Program-made: the position numbers and the translations under genes
The notes under the pieces: model-generated
Databases searched by the model: none
What the model was told of the DNA's origin: nothing
Seen by the model: only the letters and a program-made list of their open reading frames with translations
Assembly (NCBI GenBank): GCA_030142905.1
Contig: JASJOG010000097.1
Coordinates: 682,001 to 746,000 of the forward strand
Source of the DNA: Heliopora coerulea
Taxonomy: Eukaryota > Cnidaria > Anthozoa > Scleralcyonacea > Helioporidae
DNA: 64,000 bases
Direction of reading: 5' to 3'
Shown: positions 12,091-23,400 of the stretch, in pieces
How the letters are laid out: every line of letters starts with the position of its first letter
How positions within the stretch are numbered: the stretch's first letter is position 1

Positions 12091-12905
12091 ATTAAATTTT
12101 TTTCAGCAAAATCTGGTTTTTCGCACAGGTTGTGCTGTATTTTCATTACCATGCAAACTTACACAGAATTAAGCTTAACTTTTTCCCCCCAAACTCATTA
12201 ATTAGGCATGAGGTATTTCATTCAATCAGGCCCTGCTCAGCGTCACGTGTTTGGAGTTTGATACACCGGCCAAACACCGGATTAAGGAGGGCAGTTGACC
12301 TGAAATTTAGTATTTTTATTAATTGGGTTCTGTGTACTCAATAAAAAATACACCCGATATCTGCATATCATTAGAAAGCTCTTTTAATGTAGGTTTCAAA
12401 ACTACAGGTCTTAATGTCATACACCATTTGAGTAAAATGACACAAATCAAATTACCTTTGAGCCTATAAAAAATGCATCTCCTCAGATAATATTAACTAC
12501 AGATCAACCAAACAAACTCTAATGGAATGATTGACATCTAATTTATATAATAATGGATTGATTTCACTATCCTTCCAAAATTCTTGTTACAGAAACAAAA
12601 TTTTGAAATTAATTGAACATCTAACGTGAAGAAACACCTTAGACCACCTGTCTTTAAAATAACGCTAATTTCATTTATTATTACAAACAGGGCATTGAGA
12701 ATGTAATCTGAAAATTTCGTTGCAATTGGTTGAATAGTTATTGATTTATAAGCCTTTGAATACGCCCTAATGGCAAAAACGTAAACATACAGAAAAAGCC
12801 ATTTAAACTTTCAGGATTAGAACAACTGATGTAATTCATAAAACAAGTCAAATTCACTCCATTTTTGGTATGTGACTCAAAATACTATTCTAAAGCTAAA
12901 ACTGA

Positions 12906-13055
12906 TTAGTTAGTACCCTTCTCTTTTTTCCTGAGTTTGTTCTGAACAATCAACAATGCCTCATCATCATTAGAACCAAATTTGCGTAACTGTTGAAGTC
13001 GGTCAGCTTGGTTAAACCTGCCACAGCTGTAAATGGACTCATTTTCTTTTTCTTC
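12906..13055 (-). CDS. Possible orphan terminal exon
   Basis: The minus strand has a CTATAG acceptor, then 49 open codons and TAA. The peptide begins EEKENESIYSCGRFN and continues with charged, helical sequence (ADRLQQLRKFGSNDDEALL, NKLRKKEKGTN). It reads like a genuine basic C-terminal exon, but no upstream exon was found, because the preceding DNA is satellite. It could be a gene remnant or a mobile-element exon. Confidence 0.3.
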   Translation of the reverse strand, partial: EEKENESIYSCGRFNQADRLQQLRKFGSNDDEALLIVQNKLRKKEKGTN

Positions 13056-13424
13056 CTATAGTTTAGCTTGCCTGATTGCCAGGTTTTTATTCTTCTTCCT
13101 TTTTGTTTGTCTTCAGCTTTGTCCCTTGACTTTTTCGCACGAGTTCAATCCTTTTTCAGACTTCCTTCAACTGTCATTTCTCCACATATTCATGTCTTGC
13201 ACGAACTGCATCATATATATAAAGGATTACAGTTATTGCAGCCATTCCTAAAGCATGTGAACCCTTGGAATGTAGATTCTTTTGCAAAAGGTTAATATTG
13301 CTTCTCTACCAACTCCAATTTCATTTAATGAGCAGACATTCGCCCGTTTACATCAACTGACATCCCAATTCTCTGAACAAAATCTTTCTGCAGGCAATTA
13401 CTGCATTCAATTTTCAACCTATTT

Positions 13425-14830
13425 CGAAACTTTGAGATTAATCGAAAAGTCATTAAAAACCATGGGTAACTTTATTGCATTTAAATCCAAAATAACTCGA
13501 AACCAAAATTAAATTATTTGGACTAAATTTTCTTATTTTGAGCTTATTCTGAAAGTTTGAGATTGGCCGAAAAATCGTCAAAGACCATGGATTAACCCCT
13601 TTACTTTTTGGTGAAACTTTTCGACTTGAAACACAAATGTATCTTGTTTTAAAATGACTCAAATCAGTCGATAGCTAAATTATTTGTTCTAAACTTTCTT
13701 ATTCTGAGCTTATTTCGAAAGCTTGAGATTGGTAGAAAAATCGTCAAAAACCATGGGTTAATCCCTTTACTTTTTGGTGAATTTTTTCCGTCTTCAATAT
13801 CAACTGTACTTCGCTTTAAAATTACTTATATCAGTCCAAAATTAAATTATTTGGGCTAACTTTTCTTATTCTGAGCTTATTTCGAAAGTTTGAGGTTGGT
13901 CTAAAAATCGGCAAAACCCATGGGTTAACCCCTTTACCTTTTGGTGAAACTTTCGACCGTGAAACACAAGTATATCTTGCTTTCAAATTACTCAAATCAG
14001 TCGAAATCTAAATAAATTGGGCAAAACTTTCTTATTCTGAGCTTATTTCGAAAGTGTGAGATTGGTGGAAAAATTGTCAAAAACCATGGGTTGACCCTTT
14101 TACTTTTTTGGTGAAATTTCTAGACCTTAAAAATCAACTGTATTTCTCTTCACAATGACTCAAATCTGTCGAAAATTAAATTATTTGGACCAAACTATCC
14201 TATTCTGAGCTTATTTCGAAAGTTTGAGATTGATCAAAAAATCGTCAAAAGCCATCGGTTAACCTCTTTACTTTTTGGCTAAATTTTTCCACCTTCAATA
14301 ACAAATGACTCAACTCTGTCCAAAATTAAATTAGCTGAGCAAAACTTGCTTATTCTGTGCTTATTTCGAAAGTTTGAGATTGGTTATAAGAATCATCAAA
14401 AACCATGGATTTGATGAAATTTTTGGATTTGATGAAATTTGATGGATTTGGTGAAATTTTTCGACCTTTTGTATCAACTGTGCTTCGCTTTAAAATGACT
14501 CAACTCAGTCCAAAATTAAATTACTTGGGCAAAACTTTCTTATTCTGAACTCATTTCGAAAGTTTGAGATTGCTCATAAAAATCGTCAAAAACCATGGGT
14601 TAACCTCTTTACTTCTTGATGAAATACTTTGACCTTCAATATCTACTGTACTTCGCTTTAAAATGACTCAAATCAGTCCAAAATTAAACTAGTTGGGCTA
14701 GACTTTCTTATTCTATGCTTATTTCAAAAGTTTGAGATTGGTCATAAAAATTGTCAAAAACCATGGGTTAAGCCCTTTACTTTGTAGTGAAATTTTTCAA
14801 CCTTCAATGTCAGCTGTATTTATCTTTAAA
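13425..14830. repeat. Satellite of about 166-bp units, 8-9 copies
   Basis: The phrase CATGGGTTAACCCCTTTAC recurs at about 13587, 13752, 13919, 14085, 14253, 14594 and 14761, with a variant near 14404. Most spacings are 165-168 bp. Each unit also holds TTATTCTGAGCTTATTTCGAAAG and an AAAATGACTCAAATCAGTC block. Units differ by scattered substitutions and small indels. No coding content. Confidence 0.9.
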
Positions 14831-14849
14831 CACGATTGTTTAGTGAGTG

Positions 14850-16300
14850 ATTAAACACTGGATTTGGACGCTTTATCAAGCGTTGCCGAGCGATTTATTT
14901 TAATCTAATATTCTTAATAGATTTACACAAAGGACATGGGAACTATACTTTAATGATTGAGAAATTTGTTCGAACGAAACAGATGTGTGCTTGTCATAAT
15001 CCCGGCGTCCTCCTACTCAATGTTGTATTCCAAGAAAAGGATGTCTGCATCCTCTCTTGCCAACCGACATTGAGAGGGGGGAGCCGAGATTAAATTGACC
15101 ATGCTCATTTTTCACGCGATTACAAAGAAATTTGTCAGTGATTATAGTTGCTCGAATGCAATAAATAACTCGGCGCTACGCCGCTCGAGATTCATTTTCG
15201 TTCTCGCATTTTAATACCGTGGTCAAACAACTCGTTGATGTGGGACATGAAATACATAGTAGGGTCTTCATTTACCAAGTTTAGAAAGACCACGTTTTCA
15301 GTTAATTCCACCGACTCACATTCCTGGATAGTTTCAAGTTGTGGATACAGTTGAATACATATTGACCACAAGCTTTAAGATACACCTACTTTTACCCAGG
15401 CCTATTTGAGGTGTTTCTATGGAGGCGAGCCATCTCTCTTGGTAGGGCAAGCCCAAGGAAGAGAGCTGAATTTCACTTCGCTTTCACATAGAAAATTTCT
15501 GGCCCTTCTGGCAGGGCTGGGCCTAGCACGCATGCGTTATAGGAGGATCAGCCCTTCTGTTTAAGGGGGAAATTTCCAGCCCTCTCAGGCGAGATCTCGG
15601 TTAGATCTCGGTAAAACAAATTTTACAGGGGATTTTACAAGGAGGCGAGATCTCGGCAAAAAGGGCCAACCTTACCAGGAATGCTGGCACGCATCCATAT
15701 AAACACCACCTAAGACTAAGCTTACTATGACGGATTACTCGTTCTTATTCCTTTTGGTTTAAACCGTCCAAGTAACTTAGTTCACACAAATTGTCCATAC
15801 ATAAATACCCTTCAACTAGTTAAGGCGCCATTACACGTTAGTGTAATGTAATTATTTATGTATTTATTACATGGTTCAGCTAGTTAAGGCGCCATTATAC
15901 GTTCCAATTTTTCACGCCATGGACAAATAATCTGCTCTTTGGTACATCGTATCAATGTACTCAGTTTTAATTAAAACCGCATATTAAAATTAAAACATAT
16001 TCAGTTTTTATGTCTAAACGAGCTCAGTTTCAATCGCATGACAAGTCGCAAAAGATACTGATAGAAATCGCAGTTTCAGTAGAATCTGCTGCAGTAACAA
16101 CCAACTGAGCGAATTCCGACTCGTCTGCTTCCATTTAAACTTGTCAAGATTATTGTAAAGTAAGTTTTACGATGGAAGCATTCCCTGAAGAAAATTCCAC
16201 ATATCGTTTCACTTATAAAAATAGTATTTATTATGTGGAAATGTTTCATTTCCGTTTGTGATATGACGACTTCATTCGTGAAATTAATTTTTATATATGA
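14850..16300. other. Intergenic stretch with repeat fragments
   Basis: Includes a 60-bp direct repeat (TAGTTAAGGCGCCATTA near 15823 and 15884) and a GAGATCTCGG-rich part near 15590-15660. Apart from the possible exon at 15192-15372 no coding sequence was recognised. Confidence 0.5.
15192..15372 (-). CDS. Possible orphan terminal exon
   Basis: After an AAAG acceptor the minus strand is open for 59 codons to a TGA. The peptide contains YPQLETIQECESVELTEN and MYFMSHINELFDHGIKMRER, which has a natural amino-acid composition. The acceptor has a weak pyrimidine tract and no partner exon was found, so this may be chance or a decayed gene. Confidence 0.25.
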
Positions 16301-16310
16301 ATCTTCCGTT

Positions 16311-16499
16311 TAACAAATAGAAAATTGCTTGAGTGTCTCTGTACTGTGACAGAAACATGAATGACGTCATTTTAACTGGAAAAATGCCCAGTGAAAACAT
16401 GAGGTGTAGCCGATTGTTTTCTGGTATATTTTTGGTTGAAATGGCGTCATTCATGTTTCTATCACAGTATAGACAGAAATGCTATTTTCTATTTGTTTT
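16311..16499. mobile_element. Palindromic MITE-like unit with CRE-like sites
   Basis: Arms of about 65 bp begin AACAAATAGAAAAT and end ATTTTCTATTTGTTT. Each arm holds a (C)ATGAATGACGTCAT-type site. Further TGACGTCA sites lie just outside at 16531 and 16573. Confidence 0.6.
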
Positions 16500-17428
16500 A
16501 TAAAATAACCAAGGTCTTTTCGAGTTTTTGTGACGTCATCCATGTCTCTGTACTCTAATACAAAATGAAAATGACGTCAGCCTTATCTCTGTACTCCGAG
16601 AAAACGACACTTGTCCAATCAGAGCGTGCGTAGGACACGTGTTGTTTTATAATTGACACATGAAACACGTTTCGTATACAGACATTTCCAGTAGCATAGC
16701 CAAGGCCTGGCACGCGCCCGGCCAATCACGCGCGTAAATGGCGTCATTGGATATCCCACTCTATATACTATATTGGATAGCTCACTATATTACTTTTTAT
16801 AATTTATAAAACTTGATGTGCAACCCATGTATTTTCACGCACAGTGTCTTGGGTGGGTTCCCGAGGAACAGCTAGGTCAGAACTGGACAAATACGCTGTT
16901 AAAATGCAAGAAATGCCATTTCAGGGACCCAAGGACTCAGAAACTTCCTTGGGGCAGTGTCCCCGCCCCTCCCAGAAAACTTGAACTTCATGCTCGGTGG
17001 TCAGCCCCCTCGGTAAATTCATCGCTATGTGCCTGTGCCCACCCAAAACCAATAAGCGGGCTGCACCACTGGACATATCATAAGTAAAATTTTGAGCCAA
17101 GTCATTTTACATATGAATTAGTTACTTCAGGGCATACGTTCTGACTTCACATGTGAAATGAAAATTTCATGTGAAAATGTTCAGACTCCATTTGTTTTTC
17201 ACATGTGAAATTTTCGTTTGGGTACCAAATCACACAGAAAATCGTAGTTTGTGTGACAACGCCTTCACAAGCTTATTCAACCACCAAAAACTAATTTCTG
17301 CAGTTATGTTTGTCATTCATCCTCTTCCCATCGCCATTCTTGGGTGATTTTTGCGTTTGGCGATTCAGAGGTTCGACAATCGAAAGAGTAATTCGAAAAT
17401 AATTTTCCTAATTCAAATTCCATTAAAA
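16500..17428. other. RABL6 downstream region, no gene recognised
   Basis: Contains a short hairpin (TTTCACATGTGAAA near 17150-17215) and a GC-richer stretch at 16680-17080 without recognisable protein similarity. The 3' end of the RABL6 transcript must fall in this interval, but no standard AATAAA was confirmed next to the stop codon. Confidence 0.45.
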
Positions 17429-20400
17429 TTAGAAGGACTCATAGTCTTCACCATTTTTGTCGGTTTCTTTTTTTTCTCGACTTTTACTGTGCTTATGCCT
17501 GTGTTTCTTCTTTGATTTACTCTTCTTTTCCCCCGATTCCTCTTCGTCGGAGTCTTTTCTTTTGGATTTTTTCTTGTGTTTATGTTTCGAGCGATGTCTG
17601 TGCTTGCCCTGTACAATAGACAAGAAATCGTGTGTTTTTTGAAACTTTGCATGGAGTAAATCAAATATTTACTTCAAGTAATTCGTGGGTATTTCCATGT
17701 ATTTTTTTTTCTTTTTAATTGCTGGGCTTTAGTCCTATTTGCCTAGAGCTTCTTCGGAGAAAAAATCAGCAAATTCTCGTTAGGTGAGATCAGTTGACGT
17801 GGTCAAATAATATTAGTTATCCACTGAAGATGTCCCCGGCAAATGGGACGAAAGATCCGCAATTAAAAAGAAAAAAATACATGGAACCATTAAAATAAAT
17901 TTTAGACCAGAAATCTTTTAGAATTTCTGTTGGTCATTAGTAGGCTCAGGCATGACATGACCCGATTGCAACAGGAATATTTTAGTACTAATGGTGGCGG
18001 AGATGACGCTAAATTTCATGATGACAATCCCAATGACGTTAATGATAATCATAAAAATACAATCGTGCAACTTAATTCCACCTTCTACACAAAACCGTTT
18101 GATTAATTGTTCAAACAACTGGAATGTATGCACTGTGCGGTTTTGGTGTAGAAAAGTGAATTGTGTAAATTTTTCAAGCTCATTAATAACTCATTAGTAT
18201 ATCATCCAATCAGACGCGCTGAATGGCACCACGTGTGCGAACTTGAAGTACCATGGAAGTACTGGACAGAGGACTTGAACTGTTTTTTCCAGTCCTTGGA
18301 CTGAAAACAATAGCTCAAGTCCGTGGACATGAAATATAACTTCACACAATCAGTTTATTCATCTCTGCACTCATTACTAATACACTAATTCATTGTACCA
18401 ATACACTAATTGGTTCAGAGAAGTCATTCAAAGGCCTCCAATTCGGACTAGACCGGGCTTTCAAGTATTCGGAATTCGTTCCAATCCTCGCTTCGCCTCG
18501 GACTAGAACGAATTCTTGGTACTTTTAAACCCGTTCTAGTCCTCATTGTCGGCCTTTAACCCTATTCCCCACGGGGGGTGTCAATATGACCCCCTTCTGT
18601 TTTTTTAAAATTTCTGGAAAACAGTCAACGCTATGATGCTGGGTCTCCTTGACTATTAGTTTTAATCTATTTAACGTTTCTGGAGAATTTTGGCTTTGGT
18701 ACATGCGCCTTTCAGTTTTTGATGTTCGTGTGACCATGACCCCATTTGAAATCTCAGTTTCTGAAATCTAGCAAATAGGTACCATATATAAGCTCATGCT
18801 CTCCGAATGCCTTTGAACTAAAAACATATTTTATATATAGTTATGAGAAAGAAACTGTATAGTTGACAATAAAGTGATGTCATGGCGTCATAGTCACGTG
18901 CTAGTGACGTCATTATGACGCCATAATGCCGTCATTTACCGGTATTATGTTTTCACGCTTTCTTCTTGCTAAATTGCTTCACTTATTATGTGTCTGTTTT
19001 TTTCAACGTCATTTTTATTGTAATTGCAATGCAATGGCTTCTTTTGCATTCGAAAGCCTTCTTTTCGAATGTTATGACTTCAACTGACATGGTAATAGAA
19101 TGTTGTAATAACATAGAGGTAAATGTTTTTTACAAGTGGTAAATACACTCAAAACTTTCAAGTTGTGTAAAAGAAGCGTCGCGATTTGTTGAAATGTGTT
19201 TGCATGTGTATGTTGAGCTAACATTTTTCTTTTCTCTTTAGTGTAATAAATAACATAAAATAAATAAAATGGGGCCAAAGAGGAAGAAGCAATTTACTTC
19301 ATTCAGTAATTTTTTGAGGCTGATAAAACTATTTGTTTGTTTCTGTTACATTTTATTTACTGTTCCTTGATATTCGTTTCAACATGTGTGCATGTAGTTG
19401 GAAAAAGATTGATTTCAGAAAAGTGCATGTTTTTATAAAAACCTGACCCCTATTTCGCTTGAGTATAAGTCCACAAATTTAAAATTTTAAGCAAGGTTTT
19501 TAATTAGATACATGTACAAGTAAAAAGCAAAAGAAATAGGCAGCCAACAGGTTTCAAATGACATGTTTCATTGGTTGGAGCCCATAAAAGCAATTCTTGA
19601 AGCGAAAAGTGCCATATACACATAGTTTTTGCATATTTTCAATGGTACTCCTTAAAAATGCTGACGTCAGCATATTCTGTGACGTCACACCCACGTCATT
19701 AATACAAAAATTTAAAGTTCTTATGTTGGTTTCTATCCATGCAAAGTTTCAAGATTCTACCACTTTCCAATCAGAAGTTAGTGGGGGGTCATTATGACCC
19801 CTACGTGGGGAATAGGGGTCTGAAATAGCCCATGGGGAATAGGGTTAAATATTACTTCAAGCATATTATTACGCCAGAAAGATAAGAGCACGATTGACTT
19901 CGAACTATCACGTAAAGTACTTCCCTCAGGCTAATATAGGAAAACATTATTCTAAAACATAGAGGGAAAAGTATTCCATTGTGCCACGATTGTAAGGTTG
20001 ACAGACTGTCAGCCAGATTGAATCCAGGATACCAGGTGTTCAACGACGAATAGAAGCTCAAAGTATTTGACCGCGTTATCGTAGGCTTGAGGGATCAGAA
20101 GAAACTGAAAAAATTTCCAAGATACCTGGTGGTTGTAGTTGGATTAAACCGTTAGCATCATGATGACCGGTTCCCGTTTTGAAATATCAAATGGCGAGGA
20201 AGGTAACAAGGATGACTTATTCAGAAGCGTTATTTTAGGTATTGTTTGACGGAAGTAATACTTCGAAATCCTACAAATTTGTTGCTGTTTTTATTGCTGT
20301 CATTGTTAGTAAATGTTAACCATCGGTTATTTTACCTCCTCTCCTTCTTTATTTCTTCTCTCGGAATGTCTCTTTTTCTTCTCTTCTAGAATAAAGGTTT

Positions 20401-23400
20401 GGATTACTAACAGATATCTAAGGTTCCATAGAGAGAGTCAAATGCAATTCCTGACGTACTATTTGCACCTCCCCATGCATTAAACAAGCTTAAGAATTTG
20501 TGCGCTCGTTATCATAACCACAAATTTTCCTCATCACTAGGAAGCCGTAGGAAGTTTAGTAGACTCCAAACCATAGGGCTTGAATCTGAGTACCCTCTAA
20601 CCAAATACCGTTATCAGGTTTCTCGGTTTTGAAGTACCAATTTCGTCTAATCTTCATGGTGAACTTGTATTTCGGAATATTCGGGCTGGTTATTTATTTG
20701 TTAAATAATGGTTTCTATTGATAAATGGCCAATTTCAGTGGATATGCTATCAATAAACCAGATTAAAAACTCAAAGTAAAATGAACCAAAATCTTAAAAA
20801 AGTTATATTTAACCAAAATCAGAAATGATAAAATACCATTACGATCTCCTGAACTGTTTTCTTCTTCGCCATCACCTTTAAAAACAAAATTAAATTAGTA
20901 TTAAAAGCATTAAAGATGAGGGGAATAATGTGACACAATTCGACTACCTGGTTTATTGGAAGAACTTTTGGGGTTCAGCTGACTCGCTTCAAACGCATCA
21001 AATTCATCGCCTCTAAACAGAGCTGCACTTTTTGTGACATCCACACTGCAAATCAAAATTAAATTAACGATAGTTGATGTAATATTTCGAAAACGAACTC
21101 CGCCATCGCCTCCTGTTTTGGTTCCGATAATGCATGTGCTGCGAGTTTTTTAAATGACTTCAAAAGCGAACCTCTTAATATGCTGATTCGCAAAGAATGT
21201 TTGAAAACTAATGTTTTCTAAGCCGCAAAAATTTCAGGGGAAAAGAAAGTGTGATTTTATCACATTTAAAGACACAAAACGGTTGACTTTCTTTAATATT
21301 TTCCTTATGATATTATATTTTATTTTATTTTATTTATTTATCTTTTATTTCATTTTCCTTATATTATATTTTCCTTATTTCCTAGGAGTGTACGACGCAA
21401 CGTTTCTATACGAATTGACAAACCTAGGGAGTTTTTGGATTAAATTTAAATTTGCATTTGTTCGCTAGGTTTGTCGATTTGTATAGAAACGTTGCGTCGT
21501 ACACTCTGTACCGAACTGTTCCTCGATACAAACCCTCAACGTCTTCTTACCAAGGTAACTTTTATTGAAGTAAATTACATTTCCAAAACACTACTGTTCT
21601 TATTTACTCGAACAGTCCTACGTATTCTGAACATTTCTTTTCCGCGTGTTTTTTCACGTGACTAACTTAGTTTCTGGGGAGGGGACCTCCGTCCATTCGG
21701 GACACACTCTTCCCTGATGAAACACGATAAATGAGTGTTTGAACTATGGGTCATTTGCAACTACTAAAAACACTTTGCATAGCAATGTCTGGAACACAAA
21801 CAAAATCTAATGCTCTGTCTTTTTCTTTGTTTTGGAAATCTCACTGATCTCCATGCTTTCCAGGTATTTTAGCCAGCTGCAAAAGACCCATTAAGTGGAC
21901 TATTTATTTTACTATTTTGAAAATGTTTGTCCCACTGAAATGATGTCGTTGTATTTGCGATCAGCGGACAGTTAATACTATAGTAAGGCGAAATTCAATG
22001 AAACCCACAGATTACTGACACAAATTGGTATACTGAAAGCAAATTGCTCATATATTGCAGTAGAAAACTGCCACAGGTGTTCTGTAGTTAAATTTAAGTT
22101 TACCTTGATTTCACATCGCTTTTCTTTACATCCTGAAAAAAATATAGTGATCAGACTTAGAGCATAGTTTAATAATGTCTCACGACAAACGCCTGAAAGC
22201 CTATGAAGATTCTTTATTCCGTAACAGAATAAAGAATTTCCATAGTATAGTACAGGATTATTAAACTTGACGAAAGGTCTTCACTCCGACCAAAGGCCTT
22301 CGCAAATAAAAAAAACTATTATAGTACAGAATTATGAAACGCGACTCAGGAACTTCATTCCTATTAAGGACCTTCGCTTGTAAAAAATTAATTTTACTCT
22401 ACAGTATTATGAAACGTGACGAAGGGTGTTCACTTCGACCAACAGCCTTCGCTAATAAAAAATTAATATTATAGTACACAGGGTTATGAAACCTGACCAA
22501 GGGTATTCACTATGACCAAGAGCCTTTACTAATAAAAAATATCATACTAAAGGATTATGAAAAGTGACTAGGAGTCTTCACTCCGACCAAGGGTCTTCGC
22601 TAATAAAAAATTAATATTTTAGTACAGGATTATGAAACGTGACCAATGGCCTTCACTCCGACCATGGGTTTTCGCTCGAAACGTCAGCATCATTATCTCT
22701 TAACCTTCAGCAGTTCCCTCACCCTCTTGGCTTTTCAAACACGTCGTTCATCACTGCTGACGCAGCACGGTACTTTTTTATGAACGTGATTATAGGTTAC
22801 GAAATGGTTTGTCGTCGTCGGCGTTACTGGTAGCATTACAGCACAGTTCTTAGAATTTGCACGTACAATATCGGAGATGAAAACAATAGTGTCAAATGAA
22901 GCGCCATACTATGCATAAAATAAAACGAAAGTTATTTCGAAATCTATTCCTTTAACTGTCTCGAAATTATCGTCCACAACGTAACTACGTACCAGTTCAA
23001 TTATAATAATTCCGACTAAAGTGACGAAAAGTTTGGTAAAAAGTATCACATTAACATCCTTTTCCAACGCCACTTCCCTATCTTCAGTAATCTAACTCGA
23101 AAGAGTCATTTGTTACGACCTGTTGGTTGATCGATGATAAAAAAAGCAAATGACTTCATCGGTCATAAGTTTTCGGGGTTTAATCCACTTCAAAATACCA
23201 AAATTTTTTTGAGTTTAACTGTAAGTTCACTTACACCATAAGCTAAAAACTGCACCTCTTACCTGGGGATTTGTGCTCGGAGAATCAAGCCAGGCGTTCA
23301 TGAAATTGTCGTCCTCGTCATTTAGAATGACATCACTTTTCGCTTCCAGTGGCTAAAGGGGATTTCATGAATATATAAAGACTAGCTGAATATTGATTTT

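Noticed and set aside
13425..14830. CRISPR-like array
   Set aside because: Units are contiguous near-identical satellite monomers without unique spacers, in animal DNA.
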